Shown piece after piece: positions 20,903 through 32,858 of a stretch of 64,000 bases of DNA (position 1 is its first letter; every line of letters starts with the position of its first letter). The translations under genes were made by a program, and so were the position numbers. The notes beneath the pieces are model-generated. The model worked only from the letters and a program-made list of their open reading frames with translations. It did not search any database and had not been told where the DNA came from. The stretch lies in contig CM064871.1 in NCBI GenBank assembly GCA_032719365.1, forward strand, positions 63,996,416-64,060,415, read 5' to 3'. Source of the DNA: Prinsepia uniflora. Its lineage: Eukaryota > Streptophyta > Magnoliopsida > Rosales > Rosaceae.

Positions 20903-21091
20903 GACATCCCTGATGTCTGACGTCCCTGACGTCCAATAAGGTCACAATCACAAGGCTACGCGTGCCACTCGGGTCTCAATTTCCGAGTTCAATCCCCGAA
21001 CCCCGTTCGGGTACAGCATCCCCGATGCTTAGCGTCATAGACGCTGGACGTTCTAGACGTCCGTGACCTCTCCGGGGTACCTCATCCGGAG
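20903..21091. repeat. String of eight short hairpins in the C-family solo LTR
   Basis: In order: GACATC/GATGTC (20903-20917), GACGTC/GACGTC (20919-20933), ACTCGG/CCGAGT (20967-20988), CCCGAA/TTCGGG (20995-21011), GCATC/GATGC (21016-21028), AGCGTC/GACGCT (21031-21045), GGACGT/ACGTCC (21046-21062) and CTCCGG/CCGGAG (21070-21091). Loops are mostly 3-5 bases. The string recurs in both LTRs of C1, from 30757 and from 37940. Confidence 0.85.
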
Positions 21092-21692
21092 GAGACAATA
21101 CAATATGGAAGGATCTATACAGTGCAGTAACAAATACATTTTATTGATATCCACATGCAAACATATATATATACATAGATAGAATCCGAACCAATCATTC
21201 AGTTTCATCGGACGGGTCTCAAGCCCAAATACCGTGAAACGTGCCATAACCATATTTTCCATATCATCAAAACCATCATTGTTTTAGCATGTGAATAAGT
21301 ATAATAAAACCAGAAAACATTTATGCACACAAGGGTTTAAGAAAATGGCCCACTCACAGTACAATCCTGCTAGAAACCGAACGTAAACCCTCGTCCTGGT
21401 ACAAATGTACAATCCCTGTCAAGTCCAAGTATTCGTAAAGGTCAAATTAAGCCCCAACATTCAACCATGAAAGCCTAGGTCGAAACCGACCCGGGAAAGC
21501 CGCCCGAACGCGCTTTCCAAGGCAATAAACCTTATTTTGACCAACTTAAGGATCTCCGATCGACCCGAAACCACCGCCATTGGATCCGGATCGTCGAAAC
21601 CTAAAGAATGGTGGTGGTCCCACCAAAAACACTGTTCACACGCGCCCCCACGCGCCGGTCAACGCGGCGGTCAACGCAGGAACAGTTCCTGC

Positions 21693-22022
21693 TGACGTCA
21701 TCGCTGACGTCACTGCTGACGTCAGCATGACGTCATGCTGACGTCATCTGACAGCTGTCAGGTCTGACATGTCAGACTCTGACAGGTGCCACGTGTCAAC
21801 ACCTGATTGGTCCACCTCACTGATCTGTCAGACCACGTGTCAGATCTGACATGTGCCACGTGTCAGCACGGCACTGGTCCACGTCACTGACATGTCAGTG
21901 ACACGTGGCAGTCCCTGACTGGTCCACGTCACTGACATGTCAGTGCTGACTGTGCACTGACATGTGACACGTGTCGGCTCACGGTTGGTCCACGTCATCT
22001 GACAGACTGACAGGGTGCCACG
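21693..22022. promoter_or_regulatory. Dense array of TGACGTCA and CACGTG sites in a solo LTR
   Basis: TGACGTCA occurs five times at 21693, 21705, 21717, 21728 and 21739, with 11-12 bp between starts. CACGTG occurs five times at 21790, 21834, 21857, 21902 and 21968. At least four CCACGTCA half-sites and several TGACATGTCA or CTGACAG-type palindromes fill the gaps. TGACGTCA and CACGTG are classic ACGT-core sites bound by plant bZIP factors (CACGTG also by bHLH). Function is inferred only from the motifs; the array also has strong self-pairing potential. Confidence 0.8.
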
Positions 22023-23677
22023 TCAGCACCACTGTCATCAGACGGGTTGACCCGTTTTCCTGCAACTAGGGTCGATCAGACCCGCGATCACGACCCGGTT
22101 GCCATTCCTTCGTTTCTGGATCATTTTCATTCCTTTTAATTCCTATTTACTCATCTTAGTCCCTAGATTAGTTCCATGTAAAAAGAATTGAGAAACACGG
22201 ATCGAATCGAGGGCCTACCTTGAAGAACAGCTCTGGTCTCCCGTCGCAGTTTTGCCACCGCCTTGAGCTCCACCGGCCACGAGTTCCAATCCAGAAGGTT
22301 CCTGGAGGTTCCTAGAGTTGATTAGGATTGATAACGGACCAGTTTAAACGTGGGAAATGATTTACCAAAAATCTGGGTTGAAACCGCCACGGGTTTCCCC
22401 TGCTTCCTTCCGCGCCGCCGTCTGCCGCCGTCCACCGCCGTGCCTCCGTCCTTCCCCGTGAGTCCAGCAACACACAGACACAGGGACAGGGAGTAGTGCA
22501 GGTGTGATGGATGAAATGGGCAGTGTGTGTGGGTTCGGGTGAGAATTATATAGAAATGGAGGGAAAGCTGCTCAAAGATTTGAACGGCCCAGATTTGATC
22601 TCCAGATTAGATCAAGGGCTGAGATTAGATCTGGGGTTTTCAATCCAAAGGCTGAAATTTAAAGCTGATTCAAATGTTTAATAATCCAATAGTGGATCTG
22701 ATCCAATCTAGCCAATGGGTGAGTGACACTTGTCACTCACCAGGTGTCCTCCAATCAGATTTCCTGAATTTAATATTCGACACGAAAACCGAGACACGAA
22801 CTTCCCGAATTCACGTTTCTGACCATAACTTCCTCGGACGAAGTCCGATTTCGGCGTGCCGCCTGTCTACGGACTCAGGACGTCGAGGCCTACCCAACGG
22901 TCCTTGAGTCAACTGAAAATTAGTTGCCAAAAGAAAAGTCAACATTTTCCCCCCGAGAGTCCAAATTACGGTAATGCCCCTGAACTTCCGATAGCCATAA
23001 CTTTTACCCTGATCGTCCGAATTGGACGTGCCACCTGTCTATGAACTCGTGACGTCCCGAACTACGTCACGGTCATAGGTCAAAGTCCATTTAGTTCATC
23101 AATCAAAAAGTCAACATTTGACCATACCATTCACAGGGGTAAAATCGTCAAATCACACATTAAATTACAATATGGAAATCCTCGAATTTCCGGGGTGTTA
23201 CAGACTCCGCTGTCTTGACATCGAAAAGACGTCAATCAAATCCTACCGTCAATCCAACTAGGATTCCTAGAATCCGACTGCTCACAGCAGTAAATCCATT
23301 TAACTTACCAATATCTGATCATCGGATAGTCACAACATCCAACCAGTCGTCGGAACCGATCCTACGACATCGTGAAAGATGATCCCAACTAACCATCACA
23401 CGATCCAAACGCTAACGTACGAATACATTCATCCTTCCATAGGGTCCCACACTGTCAACCACGACAGAACTATGGCAACCCTGGCATCTAGTGCTGAACC
23501 AAGACATTCCACGATTCAATCTTACTAACTATCGTACCGGCACCCCAACTGTCAGGTTGACCACGAACTGTAGCCACTTGAGATATCACATCCTTGACCT
23601 GTGTAAGGAGTAGTACGCAAAACACGCTCTGGAATTCAGAGTAACACGAGCAACCATGCTCTGATAAGCAATCCTAT

Positions 23678-23689
23678 GCTCTGATACCA
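23678..23689 (-). promoter_or_regulatory. Primer-binding site for initiator tRNA-Met, LARD-A internal 2
   Basis: The minus strand reads TGGTATCAGAGC, three bases from the start of LTR3, identical to the site of internal 1, including the duplicated core 20 bp away. Confidence 0.9.
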
Positions 23690-23692
23690 CGC

Positions 23693-26627
23693 TGACAGGA
23701 CCCATCCCAATCCCCCCCGGGATTAACGCCGGATGACCCTGCTCCCGTTTGACACAAAGTGTCAGACAAGGGATATTTTCGACCTTTGCCCTCCAGGGCT
23801 ATCAGAGTACGCCAGGATCCGGATGAGGCATATGATATCTCGGTCTCTGCTACAGTCCACATCCGATGTCAACTTGAACGGTATTAAAAACAGAAAGACT
23901 GTGAGTGGACAAAAATAAAAAGTTTATAAAAACATTTCATCAAAGACCTTTATACCCTTCACTGAAAAGCATGCATGCATAGTAAAACCATTTATCCAAT
24001 CACATATGTTAAAACATCCATAATTAGGGTCTTAGCCCCAAATTCCGTAAATACAAGTCACACGGGCTCCTGCCCAAAACCATTTACAGAAAACCATAGT
24101 ATAGTAAACATACGTGGGATCTCAGCCCAAATCCATTTATCATTATAAACACAATTTCCAAAACCAATTGAAATCATGTTTATCCATTATATTCATATCC
24201 AGAACCTGTCACGGTAAAATAGAGCTACACGTGTGCTAACCGGGGTCTCAAACCCAAGTCTCTCCAGGGTCCACCCACGTCAATGTCCGTAGATCAATGA
24301 CCCTCCCTGGAGGTAACGAACCATGCCCATCCTGAGAGTAAGGAACCCAACTGGCGGGCGACTCCACTCAGTCAGTGCTCCGTGACTACTCCGGGGTCCA
24401 CCAAGGCCAACGACCCTCCCCGGAGGAGACAATCATATATAAAGGATGGACTATGAAAAACCTTTTGAAATCATTCTTGAAACCTTTCAAGGATTCATGC
24501 CCGGCCCCCATAAGCCGTCATGAACCATAAAATCCTTTTATGGGTTCATGCCGGTTCCCATAAACCGTCATGACCCGTAAATCCATTTTAAGGATTCATG
24601 CCGGTTCCCATAAACCGTCATGAACCATAAAAACCATTGGTAACACATAATTGGGCCCTAGGCCCGAATCCACATAGAAACTGGACCTCTGGTCCGAATC
24701 GTAAACCAACTGGGCCTCCGGCCCGATTCCGTAAAGCAAATGGGTCTCGAACCCGAGTTTACCTTTTCAAATCCAAAACCATTTCATTAAACTATTTCCA
24801 AAACCATAAGAATGGAAAATCAGAGTAAAACTGGAAAATCTCGATTTACGTGCAAGCACGTAAATCTCCTCGAAATACGTGAAACCATATAAATCATAAG
24901 AATCCAAATCAACATCATAAATTCACATTCATTATCCTTTTGGAAATCCAAAATCATTTCATTCAGACCAATAAAGACGTACGGACCCGTATAGGCACCG
25001 TATAGGGCCGAAACCTCGAAATACGTGCCTATACGTAACCACACATCCAAATACACTCATGGAATCCCAAAAAAGTATTTAATACATATAATAAACATTT
25101 ATGCATGCACCAATTTAGAAAACAAGGTCCACTCACAGACCGTCCGAAGCCGCGCCTCGATATGGGTGCCATACGGCTCCCCGAGCCGATCACCATCACC
25201 GGGACTTCCAAACCTGTCAAAATTTTAATAGAAGGTTACTAACTACTTAATTAACCTCCTACCAAAGCCCCATAATTTTCCCGAACTTTTAACTATTTTT
25301 AAACCGACCCTAAACCTTCCGACACCCCGAAAACTATCGAAACGATGTCCGATTGACGCGAGACCAGTCCCAAAATCTTCGTTACATCGAATAGAAGATT
25401 TCCCGTGTTGAATACTTTCCCAAATTATGGATCACGTGTCCTCACGAGCCCCTAGAAAGTCGAAAATACTGTTCATCAACACTAACATCAGAAAACCCGT
25501 TTTTTTTCTTCTGGTTTTTGGACCGGTTACTGTAGCAGCACTGTTCCGAACCGGCGTGAACGGTTCAGGGGTTTTCTCCCTCTATTTTGGTCCGATTTCA
25601 ACCCTAATTAATCCTATAATTCATATCTCTTCATTCCCTATCAATTCCCCTCACTAAAACTACCTAAAACCGTCCAAAATCCTATGGTTTAATCTTTGAA
25701 CCATACGGTTCAAGCTTCCAAACTGCACCCATGGCTGTACAGCCGTCCTATGCTTCCTAAAACCTTCCTAACACCATCCTAATAACCCATTTAATTCATT
25801 AAAACCAACCAAAATGACCCATAACAAGAAGAATGGAAAAATGGATCGAAAATGGCTAACCGGGTGCATTCTCGGGTTTGGGTCTCCGCCGTGCATGGTG
25901 GTGACGTCCTGGGCCGGCCACCACTTCCTTATGTCCTCCCTTCCATCTCTGGTCTCATAGGTGATCATATGGGGTTGGGTTGGATGGGTTTTGGGTTGTA
26001 CAGAGAACAGGAAAATGGTGAGATCGGGTTATGTTTTTGAATGGAAGAAAGAATGATCGATGCATGTATGTGAAGGAATGTCCAGTGGATGGGTGACACT
26101 TTACACTCATCCATTGGGCCTCCATTAAATATCTGGGCCCCACTAAAGTCCAAAAGTTAACTCGTTTCGCAATTCGTGCAATAGTACCCTCGTACTTCCG
26201 TGAACCGTAATTTCTCCGTCGAACGTCCAAATTCGACGTGCCGCCTGTCTACGGATTCGTATCGTTGTGATCTACGTAACGGTTTTCGGCCCTCGGCCAT
26301 CGGACCTCCCGGTCAAAAAGTCAACATTTGCCCCGTTTTAACCATAATTACCAAAATGCCCCTAACTTCCGAATGTCATAACTTCCTCCTCGAACGTCGG
26401 AATTGAACGTGCCACCTGTCTATGAACTCGTGAGGTCACGAACTACGTCACGTCATCGATCAGAGTCTGTTTGACCGCCGGAATGAAAAGTCAACGTTTT
26501 GCCACGACCAAGGGCAAAACGGTCATTTCGCATCGTTCGTCCAATTTCGCCCAACTAACCACGGATTAGCCTCACTAATCGTGATTAGTCACTAATCTAA
26601 TCTAGGAATTTGGGACGGGTCGTTACA
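23693..26627 (-). repeat. LARD-A LTR3 (right outer LTR)
   Basis: The LTR is 2,935 bp, TG...CA, followed by target duplication GCCCA. It shares the left-part variants of LTR2 but has its own variants in the right part, for example a damaged TGACA/TGTCA palindrome near 26095-26110, which reads TGACACTTTACACTC. Confidence 0.92.
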
Positions 26628-29600
26628 GCCCACCCCTAATCCCCCCTGGATTTAGGGATAAACCCTGCTCCCGTCTAACTTACGCATAACACGAAGGCTA
26701 AATGGATGTCCAACCTCCATGTGATACGTAAGTCGGACAAGGGATTTTCTATCCGACCGTCCCAAACTTCCGAACTTCCCAGAGTGTGCAGAGTCTACTA
26801 TGGATCGTACGTGCGATGTCTCTGTCTCTCTCGACCAACAGCCCGTGCCGCAACAACCTGGAGAGTATCGAAAATACGAAAAGACTGTGTGTGGACAAAA
26901 TAAAGTTTAAGTTCAAAAACGTTTCATAAAACAATTACATGTATACCCTCCGTTTCAAAACTAATGCATGCATATCAAGTTCATGTCATAAAACCATGTA
27001 CGAAAACCAAACATGTTTTCCTTTTTTTCTCACATCCCGGGCCTCAGCCCCAAAACCATCGAAAACCATTATTATTCATCATAGAGAAAACTAAAACGTA
27101 TTGAACCATATTCTCATCCATCAAACCTGCTGGATCTATCCGAGTCTTTAAACTCCCGAGTTTTTAAACTCAAACCAGGCCTCAATAATCCGAGTCTTTA
27201 AACTCAACATGCCTACAGGGGAAATATCAATATATCCGAGTCTTTAAACTCCCGAGTCTTTAAACTCAATCCGGGTCTTTAAACCCAATCCGGGCCCGTC
27301 CCCCGTCAATCACAATATCCGGGTCTTTAAACCCAATAACCAGATCCAGCAAATCCAATCCAAAACCGTTTGAAAACCATTTTCCATTTCCGAATCCGAA
27401 TCCGCAATCTCATCAAGATCCCAAATCCAAACCCATAACTCATATCCATCTCCTTTCCAGATCCGAGTCCGCAACCATCATTTCGTAAGCTAGCATCCGG
27501 AATAACCATTCCTAACCCAAACCCAAAAATCCATTTCAAGTCCCGAATCGTCACCCGGAATTCCGATTCCAAAACCCGAAATCACATTTCCGAAAACCAC
27601 CTTTGAATTGGGCCTCAAGCCCGAAAACACTTTTCCAAAATCCTTTTACTTCCTTTGAAATCAAACCGTATTTCAAATCTCGGAATCGAACCGTTAAACC
27701 AGGTTCAAATCACGATATTTATCAAAACCTCGTAAAACATGAAATACCGTCATTTCCTCGAAAAACGTACAAAATCGTAAACCATCAAAATCATAAATCA
27801 AATCATAGAATCACGTATGAAAACATATTAAAAACATATATGCATGCATCAAGAGTTAGAAAGCAAAGTCCACTCAGAAACCATTTCGACGTCGCCTCGA
27901 TACACGCACACTTACGCCGTTCCCGGCTATTCTGCTATCCTCGGCTTTCCCAAACCTGTCCAAATCCCATAACAAGGTCATTAACTACTTCAAAAAGGTC
28001 ATACTCAAGCCCCACAATTTTCCCGTATTTTTAGCTATTTTTAACTGAGCCCTAAAACCTTCGAACATTCCGAAACTTATCGAGACGATGTCTGATCGTC
28101 TAGAAACCAGTGCCAAAATGTTCGTTACATCAAATAATTTAAAAGTCATGTTGGAAACTTCCCCAAACTAGGCTCCATGCGCCCTCACGCACCGCCCAAA
28201 GGGGCTACGCGTGGGAGCCACGCGCCTTACTGTTCATCGTCCCCTACCTCTCGACAACCCGGTTCGACCAAACCGGCGCACGCGGTTCTGTCCATTTTCT
28301 CCATCTTTTTCATTCGGTTTAATTCCATTAGTGTCGTCCTAGCCTAACTACATGTTCTAACTATTAAAACATGAAAAAAAAAAACAGCTAGGAACTACCT
28401 CTTCGAACATTCAACTTTTCTTCGATTTCCTTCCCTTCTGTTTCCAGGTTTCGGGCCACCTTTGCTCGTGGTTTCAAGTCCAAACGTCACCTGGGAGCCT
28501 TCAGAAGCCTAGCCAAGTAACCAATTGATCACCACTCATCAAAACTGAGTTAACCATTTTCAAATTAAAACTGGGCTTGTCACGGTTTCTGACTTACCAT
28601 CTGCCGTGCCTACCGCCGTGACTACTCTGAGCTTCAGCTCAGCCTCCCTGTCAAAAGTCCTTCATAAAGTGACCACAAGTGGTGAGGTTTGAGGGATGTT
28701 AAGAAACTGGGATTTCACGGCACACCTTCCTGTCTCTGTTCTCCCCGATACCACTTCCACCGCCGCGACTGCTTTCCCACGGCGGCACCACTACCCGTCC
28801 CATCCTCGTGTCTTATCATTTCCATTTTCCAAGGGTGCAGAATGATACAAATCAAAGGAAGAGGGGGAGAAATTCCTTAGGCTCTGTTTCCTTCACTCTG
28901 TTCCTCCCTAAACCGTATAACATTTTAAATAAGGCTAACGGTGAACAACTTCCACGATCTTCTAGTGGGGGGACAAGTGTCCCAAATCCAGTGGACAAAC
29001 AATCCTGAGGCAGCCAAGTGTCCAACACTGAATGGGCACAAATCCCAAGCCAGAAAATGTCCAGAATGCCCCTTGCTGCACAAATTACCATTTTACCCCT
29101 CGGGTTCTTAGACTCATAATCTAACCGTCCGACCTCCGATCGATACCTGCCGCCTGTCGTTGAACTCAGGACGACGAGATCTACCTAACGGTCCTCGGTC
29201 TACGTGAAAATGACAGGTCTAGCAAAAAGTCAACTTTTCCCCCTTCATTTACCCAAATTACGGTAATGCCCTCGACCTTCCGAACATCATAACTTCCTCC
29301 TTGGATGTCAGAATCGGGCGTGCCACTTGTCTACGGATTCGTGACGTCCCAAACTACGTCACGGTCAATTGACCACCCAAACTCAAAGTCAACATTTTGC
29401 CCAAACTTGGGGTAAAATCGTCATTCTACGCCCAAGGTTCAAAAGTAGCCACTAAGCACCGCTCACTAATCCGTTACTAAGCACTTTACTAATCTCGGCT
29501 CTCGGGATGGGTCGTTACACATCAATCCAAGGCCCTCCCCCCGTCAATCAACCGAGTCTTTAAACTCAAAACCAGATCCAGCAGTTTTTCTTTTTCTTTT

Positions 29601-30250
29601 TCCCGGTCTTTAAACCCAAAACCATTTTCAATCAACAGTGAAAACCATAGAAAATCCTTATTCGAATTCGCAATAATGATTCCGTAAGCCGGCATCCGGA
29701 ACCATCATCCCGAACCCAAATCCAGAATTTCCCCTTTCAAGTTTCAAAACCAAATCCGAAACATCACTTCCGAAATCCAGTTTCAAAACTGAAATCTCGT
29801 ATATCGAAATCTCATGAACAGGGCTCCAAGCCCGAAATCACTTTTCCGAAATCCATTTCAAATCCTTGAAATAAAATCATATTTCAAATCCCAAAATCCA
29901 ATCATCAAAATTATGCTCAAATGACAAGACCTACCCCTAATCCCCCCAGATTAAGGGCTAATCCTGCTCCCGTCTAACTTACGCATGACACGAAGGCTAA
30001 ACTGACGTCCAACCTCCATGTGACACGTAAGTCGGACAAGGGATTCTTGATCCAACCATACTCAAAGTATCCGGACTTCCCAGAGTGCACCGAACTATTG
30101 TGGATCGCGGGTGTGATGTCTCTCTCTCTCTCTCGACCAACAACCCGCACCGCAACAACCTGGAAGGTATCGAAAACATGAAAAGGCTGTGAGTGGACAA
30201 AAGTAAAGTATAATTTAGAAAACAGTTCAATAAAACATAAGTACATTTTT

Positions 30251-32822
30251 TGACAGGACCCGTCCCGATCCCACAGGGACCACAAGGGGACGTGCCCTGC
30301 TCCCGTCTGACACCCAAAAATTCATACCAATTTGAACCTCAAAACATCAAATGCATAAATAACCAAATTTCAGTCATACAACAAATCCGAATTAAACAGA
30401 TGTCAGACAAGGGATGAAATCCAAAATTACAAGTTGCGAGCACGACTCTAACATAAACCTGCGGGTAAACCACCCAGCAGGGGTTCAGGTACGCAGAAGT
30501 AGATCTATGCCTCAGCCTCAGGTTCCTCCTCTACCTCAGTATCACGACCTGAAGGGGTTACCAAAAACATTAAGGGTGAGTGGACCGAACTCAAGTTTAT
30601 AAAATCATTTGATAAGTAAAACATATAATTTACCCCTCCGTTTTCCAAACATGCATGCAACCGTATTTAAAATCATAAGTCATATAATATGAACCATAAG
30701 GCATGTAATAAAACCATAAGTATAATTTTAGTTGCTGCACTATACACTCCAATCCCGACATCCCTGATGTCTGACGTCCCTGACGTCCAATAAGGTCACT
30801 ATCACAAGGCTACGCGTGCCACTCGGGTCTCAATTCCGAGTTCAATCCCCGAACCCCGTTCGGGTACAGCATCCCCGATGCTTAGCGTCATAGACGCTGG
30901 ACGTTCTAGACGTCCGTGACCACTCCGGGGTACCTCATCCGGAGGAGACAGTATCATAAGAATGGATCTATACAGTGCAGTACCAAATACATTTTATTGA
31001 TATCCACATGCAAGCATATATACATAGATAGAATCCGAACCAATCATTAAGTTTCATCGGACGGGTTTCAAGCCCAAATACTGTGAAACGTGCCATAACC
31101 ATATTTTCCATATCATTAAAACCGTTATTGTTTTTAGCATGTGAATAAGTATGATAAACCAGAAAACATTTATGCACGCAAGGGTTTAAGAAAATGGCCC
31201 ACTCACTATACGATCCCGCGGTGAACCTGCGCGTACGAACTTGTACCGGGATTATCGTACAATTCCTGTCAGTCCAAATCACATGCAAGTGTCACTACAA
31301 GCCTTAAACGTTTAACCACAAAGTCCGAAATAGAAACCGGCTCGGGGAAGCCGTCCAACACGTTTCCCGAGGCACCCGGCCCTAAACCGACCCATCAAAA
31401 ACTATCTCAGATCAACATGGTTAATTCACCAAAAATGTTCAGAATGATGAGAGGAATAAAAGTCATGTTGATCGTGATCGGAGATAAGCCCCAACGCGCC
31501 CTCACGCGCCGCCCAAAGTGGCTGCGCGTGAAAGTCACGCGCCTGACACTGTAGCTACAGTGTCAGCACCTTCACCCGGTTGTCTGTAATTCGGGCCTGC
31601 CACCCGCGGCTTGACCCGGTTAATTACCCATCAATTCCTACTCGATTTCAATCTAATTTGATCCTAACATGTTATTTAAACATCTAATTTAAGTTCTGAG
31701 TTATTAATTAGCCAAATCGAATCCTTAAATGGCCCTTCGACCCGTGATCATCTAAACGGGTTGATCACCCCAACTCACTGGTTTCTAAACCAAAATCAAA
31801 TTAACTTTACATGAAGCATCATAGTATCACAACGAACTGGAAAACACACTCAATTGAACCAACACTCACCTGGAAGTAGTCGTCCAAACCTCTGAAATTC
31901 TTCTGAACACGGCAGTCACCGTCCCAGCTCACCCGTGGCTGGTTGACTTCGATTTTGATATGGTTGTGTTCTAAACACTCCCAGAAAGCTTAATCCGCGA
32001 TTAGATTGGTCCAACACACCATAGAAATTAAACTCTGATTTTTTCCTCCAATTTTCCAGAAATGGCTTCTCTAGTTTTCCTCGCCCGTTCTCAGTTATAA
32101 CAGCATCAGAGTGATGCTCACACACGTCCTAATTAGTTATAAACAATTTCAAGCCGTCCCAGAGGCTAGTGGGTGTCCAATTGTCCACTGAAAAATGCTC
32201 CCCGAAAAGCTTCGAGCTTGAATTAATCAATTGATCGTGCAGGCTGGACGGCTCAGGCCACGTTCAAAAGCAAAAGACAGCCCAGACTTTCCAGCACACA
32301 ATTGCATAATCAATTGCACGTTTGAGCCACCGCACATGGTGGTGCCGCCCATGTCGCCCGCGGTCTGCTACAGTAACCAGGGCAAAAAGACCAAAATGCC
32401 CATGGTTCAATAATTACCAAAATACCCCTCACTTCCTAGACCCGTAACTCAGCCATATGAAGTCCGATTTCGGCGTGCCGCCTGTCTACGGACTCAGGAC
32501 ATCGAGACCTACCCATCGGTCCTTGAGTCGCGTGAAAATTAATTACCAAACGAAAAGTCAACATTTTCGCCCGTGAAGTCCAACTTACGGTAATGTCCCT
32601 GAACTTCCGATAGTCATAACTTTTTCCCTGATCGTCCGAAATGGACGTGCCACCTGTCTATGAACTCGTGACGTCCCGAACTACGTCACGGTCATAGGTC
32701 AAAGTCCATTCAATCCACCAATCAAAAAGTCAACAATTTGGCCATACCATTCACAAGGGTAAAAACGTCAATTGATACATTAAATTACAATATTAAAATC
32801 CTCGGATGTCCGGGGTGTTACA
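30251..32822 (-). repeat. C1 3' LTR (left)
   Basis: The LTR is 2,572 bp, TG...CA. It includes the eight-hairpin string (from 30757), GCGCGTG/CACGCGC (about 31524-31542) and a perfect 24-bp palindrome (31543-31566, half-site CTGACACTGTAG). The U3 double module lies in the right 400 bp. Confidence 0.92.
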
Positions 32823-32858
32823 ACCTTCCCCCCTTAAGAAATTTCGCCCCGAAATTTC
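32823..32858 (-). promoter_or_regulatory. C1 polypurine tract and stem-loop overlapping the pol stop
   Basis: On the minus strand AAGGGGGGAAGGT precedes the LTR end. Immediately upstream is a perfect inverted repeat GAAATTTCG/CGAAATTTC (32838-32858) with a 3-base spacer. The pol stop codon (32857-32859) overlaps its edge. Confidence 0.85.

Larger units (their letters stand above)
20396..23202 (-). mobile_element. Solo LTR of the chromovirus-C family inside LARD-A
   Basis: The LTR is 2,807 bp, starts TGACAGGACCCGCC and ends GGGGTGTTACA, with target duplication GACTC (20391-20395 and 23203-23207). The left 1 kb is clearly the same family as the LTRs of element C1 (30251-32822), but the middle differs: it has a dense array of palindromic ACGT sites (21693-22022) that C1 lacks. 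On the minus strand a TATATAA sequence lies at about 22545-22552, a plausible core promoter. The ACGT array lies more than 500 bp downstream of that sequence in the direction of transcription. Confidence 0.92.
17169..23692 (-). mobile_element. LARD-A internal region 2, interrupted by a solo LTR
   Basis: After removing the nested solo LTR (2,807 bp) and its 5-bp duplication, the region is exactly 3,712 bp, equal to internal 1. The two copies differ by scattered substitutions. It is non-coding, like internal 1. Confidence 0.9.
7596..26627 (-). mobile_element. LARD-A: tandem non-coding LTR element (three LTRs, two internal regions)
   Basis: The order is LTR1 (7596-10520), internal 1 (10521-14232), LTR2 (14233-17168), internal 2 (17169-23692, with a nested solo LTR) and LTR3 (23693-26627). 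The outer ends are flanked by the same 5-bp target duplication GCCCA (7591-7595 and 26628-26632), so the whole 19-kb block descends from one insertion. The internal regions encode no gag or pol. LTRs near 2.93 kb and a 3.7-kb non-coding core fit the class of large retrotransposon derivatives, which move using proteins of autonomous relatives. A primer-binding site matching initiator tRNA-Met and a polypurine tract place the element sense on the minus strand. Confidence 0.92.
7584..29519 (-). mobile_element. Solo LTR B2, interrupted by LARD-A
   Basis: B2 begins TGTCAGGGCCCA at 7584 and ends GGGTCGTTACA at 29519, with a perfect target duplication CATCA (7579-7583 and 29520-29524). LARD-A inserted 12 bp inside its left end. 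Without LARD-A it is about 2.9 kb. It contains the B-family palindrome cluster near 27140-27330 and the paired U3 modules near 29100-29440. There is no internal coding region. It sits inside B1, a related LTR. Confidence 0.9.

Noticed and set aside
27603..28034. A 143-codon plus-strand open frame in solo LTR B2
   Set aside because: It lies in LTR sequence on the strand opposite to element sense, and the translation is low-complexity with no motif.
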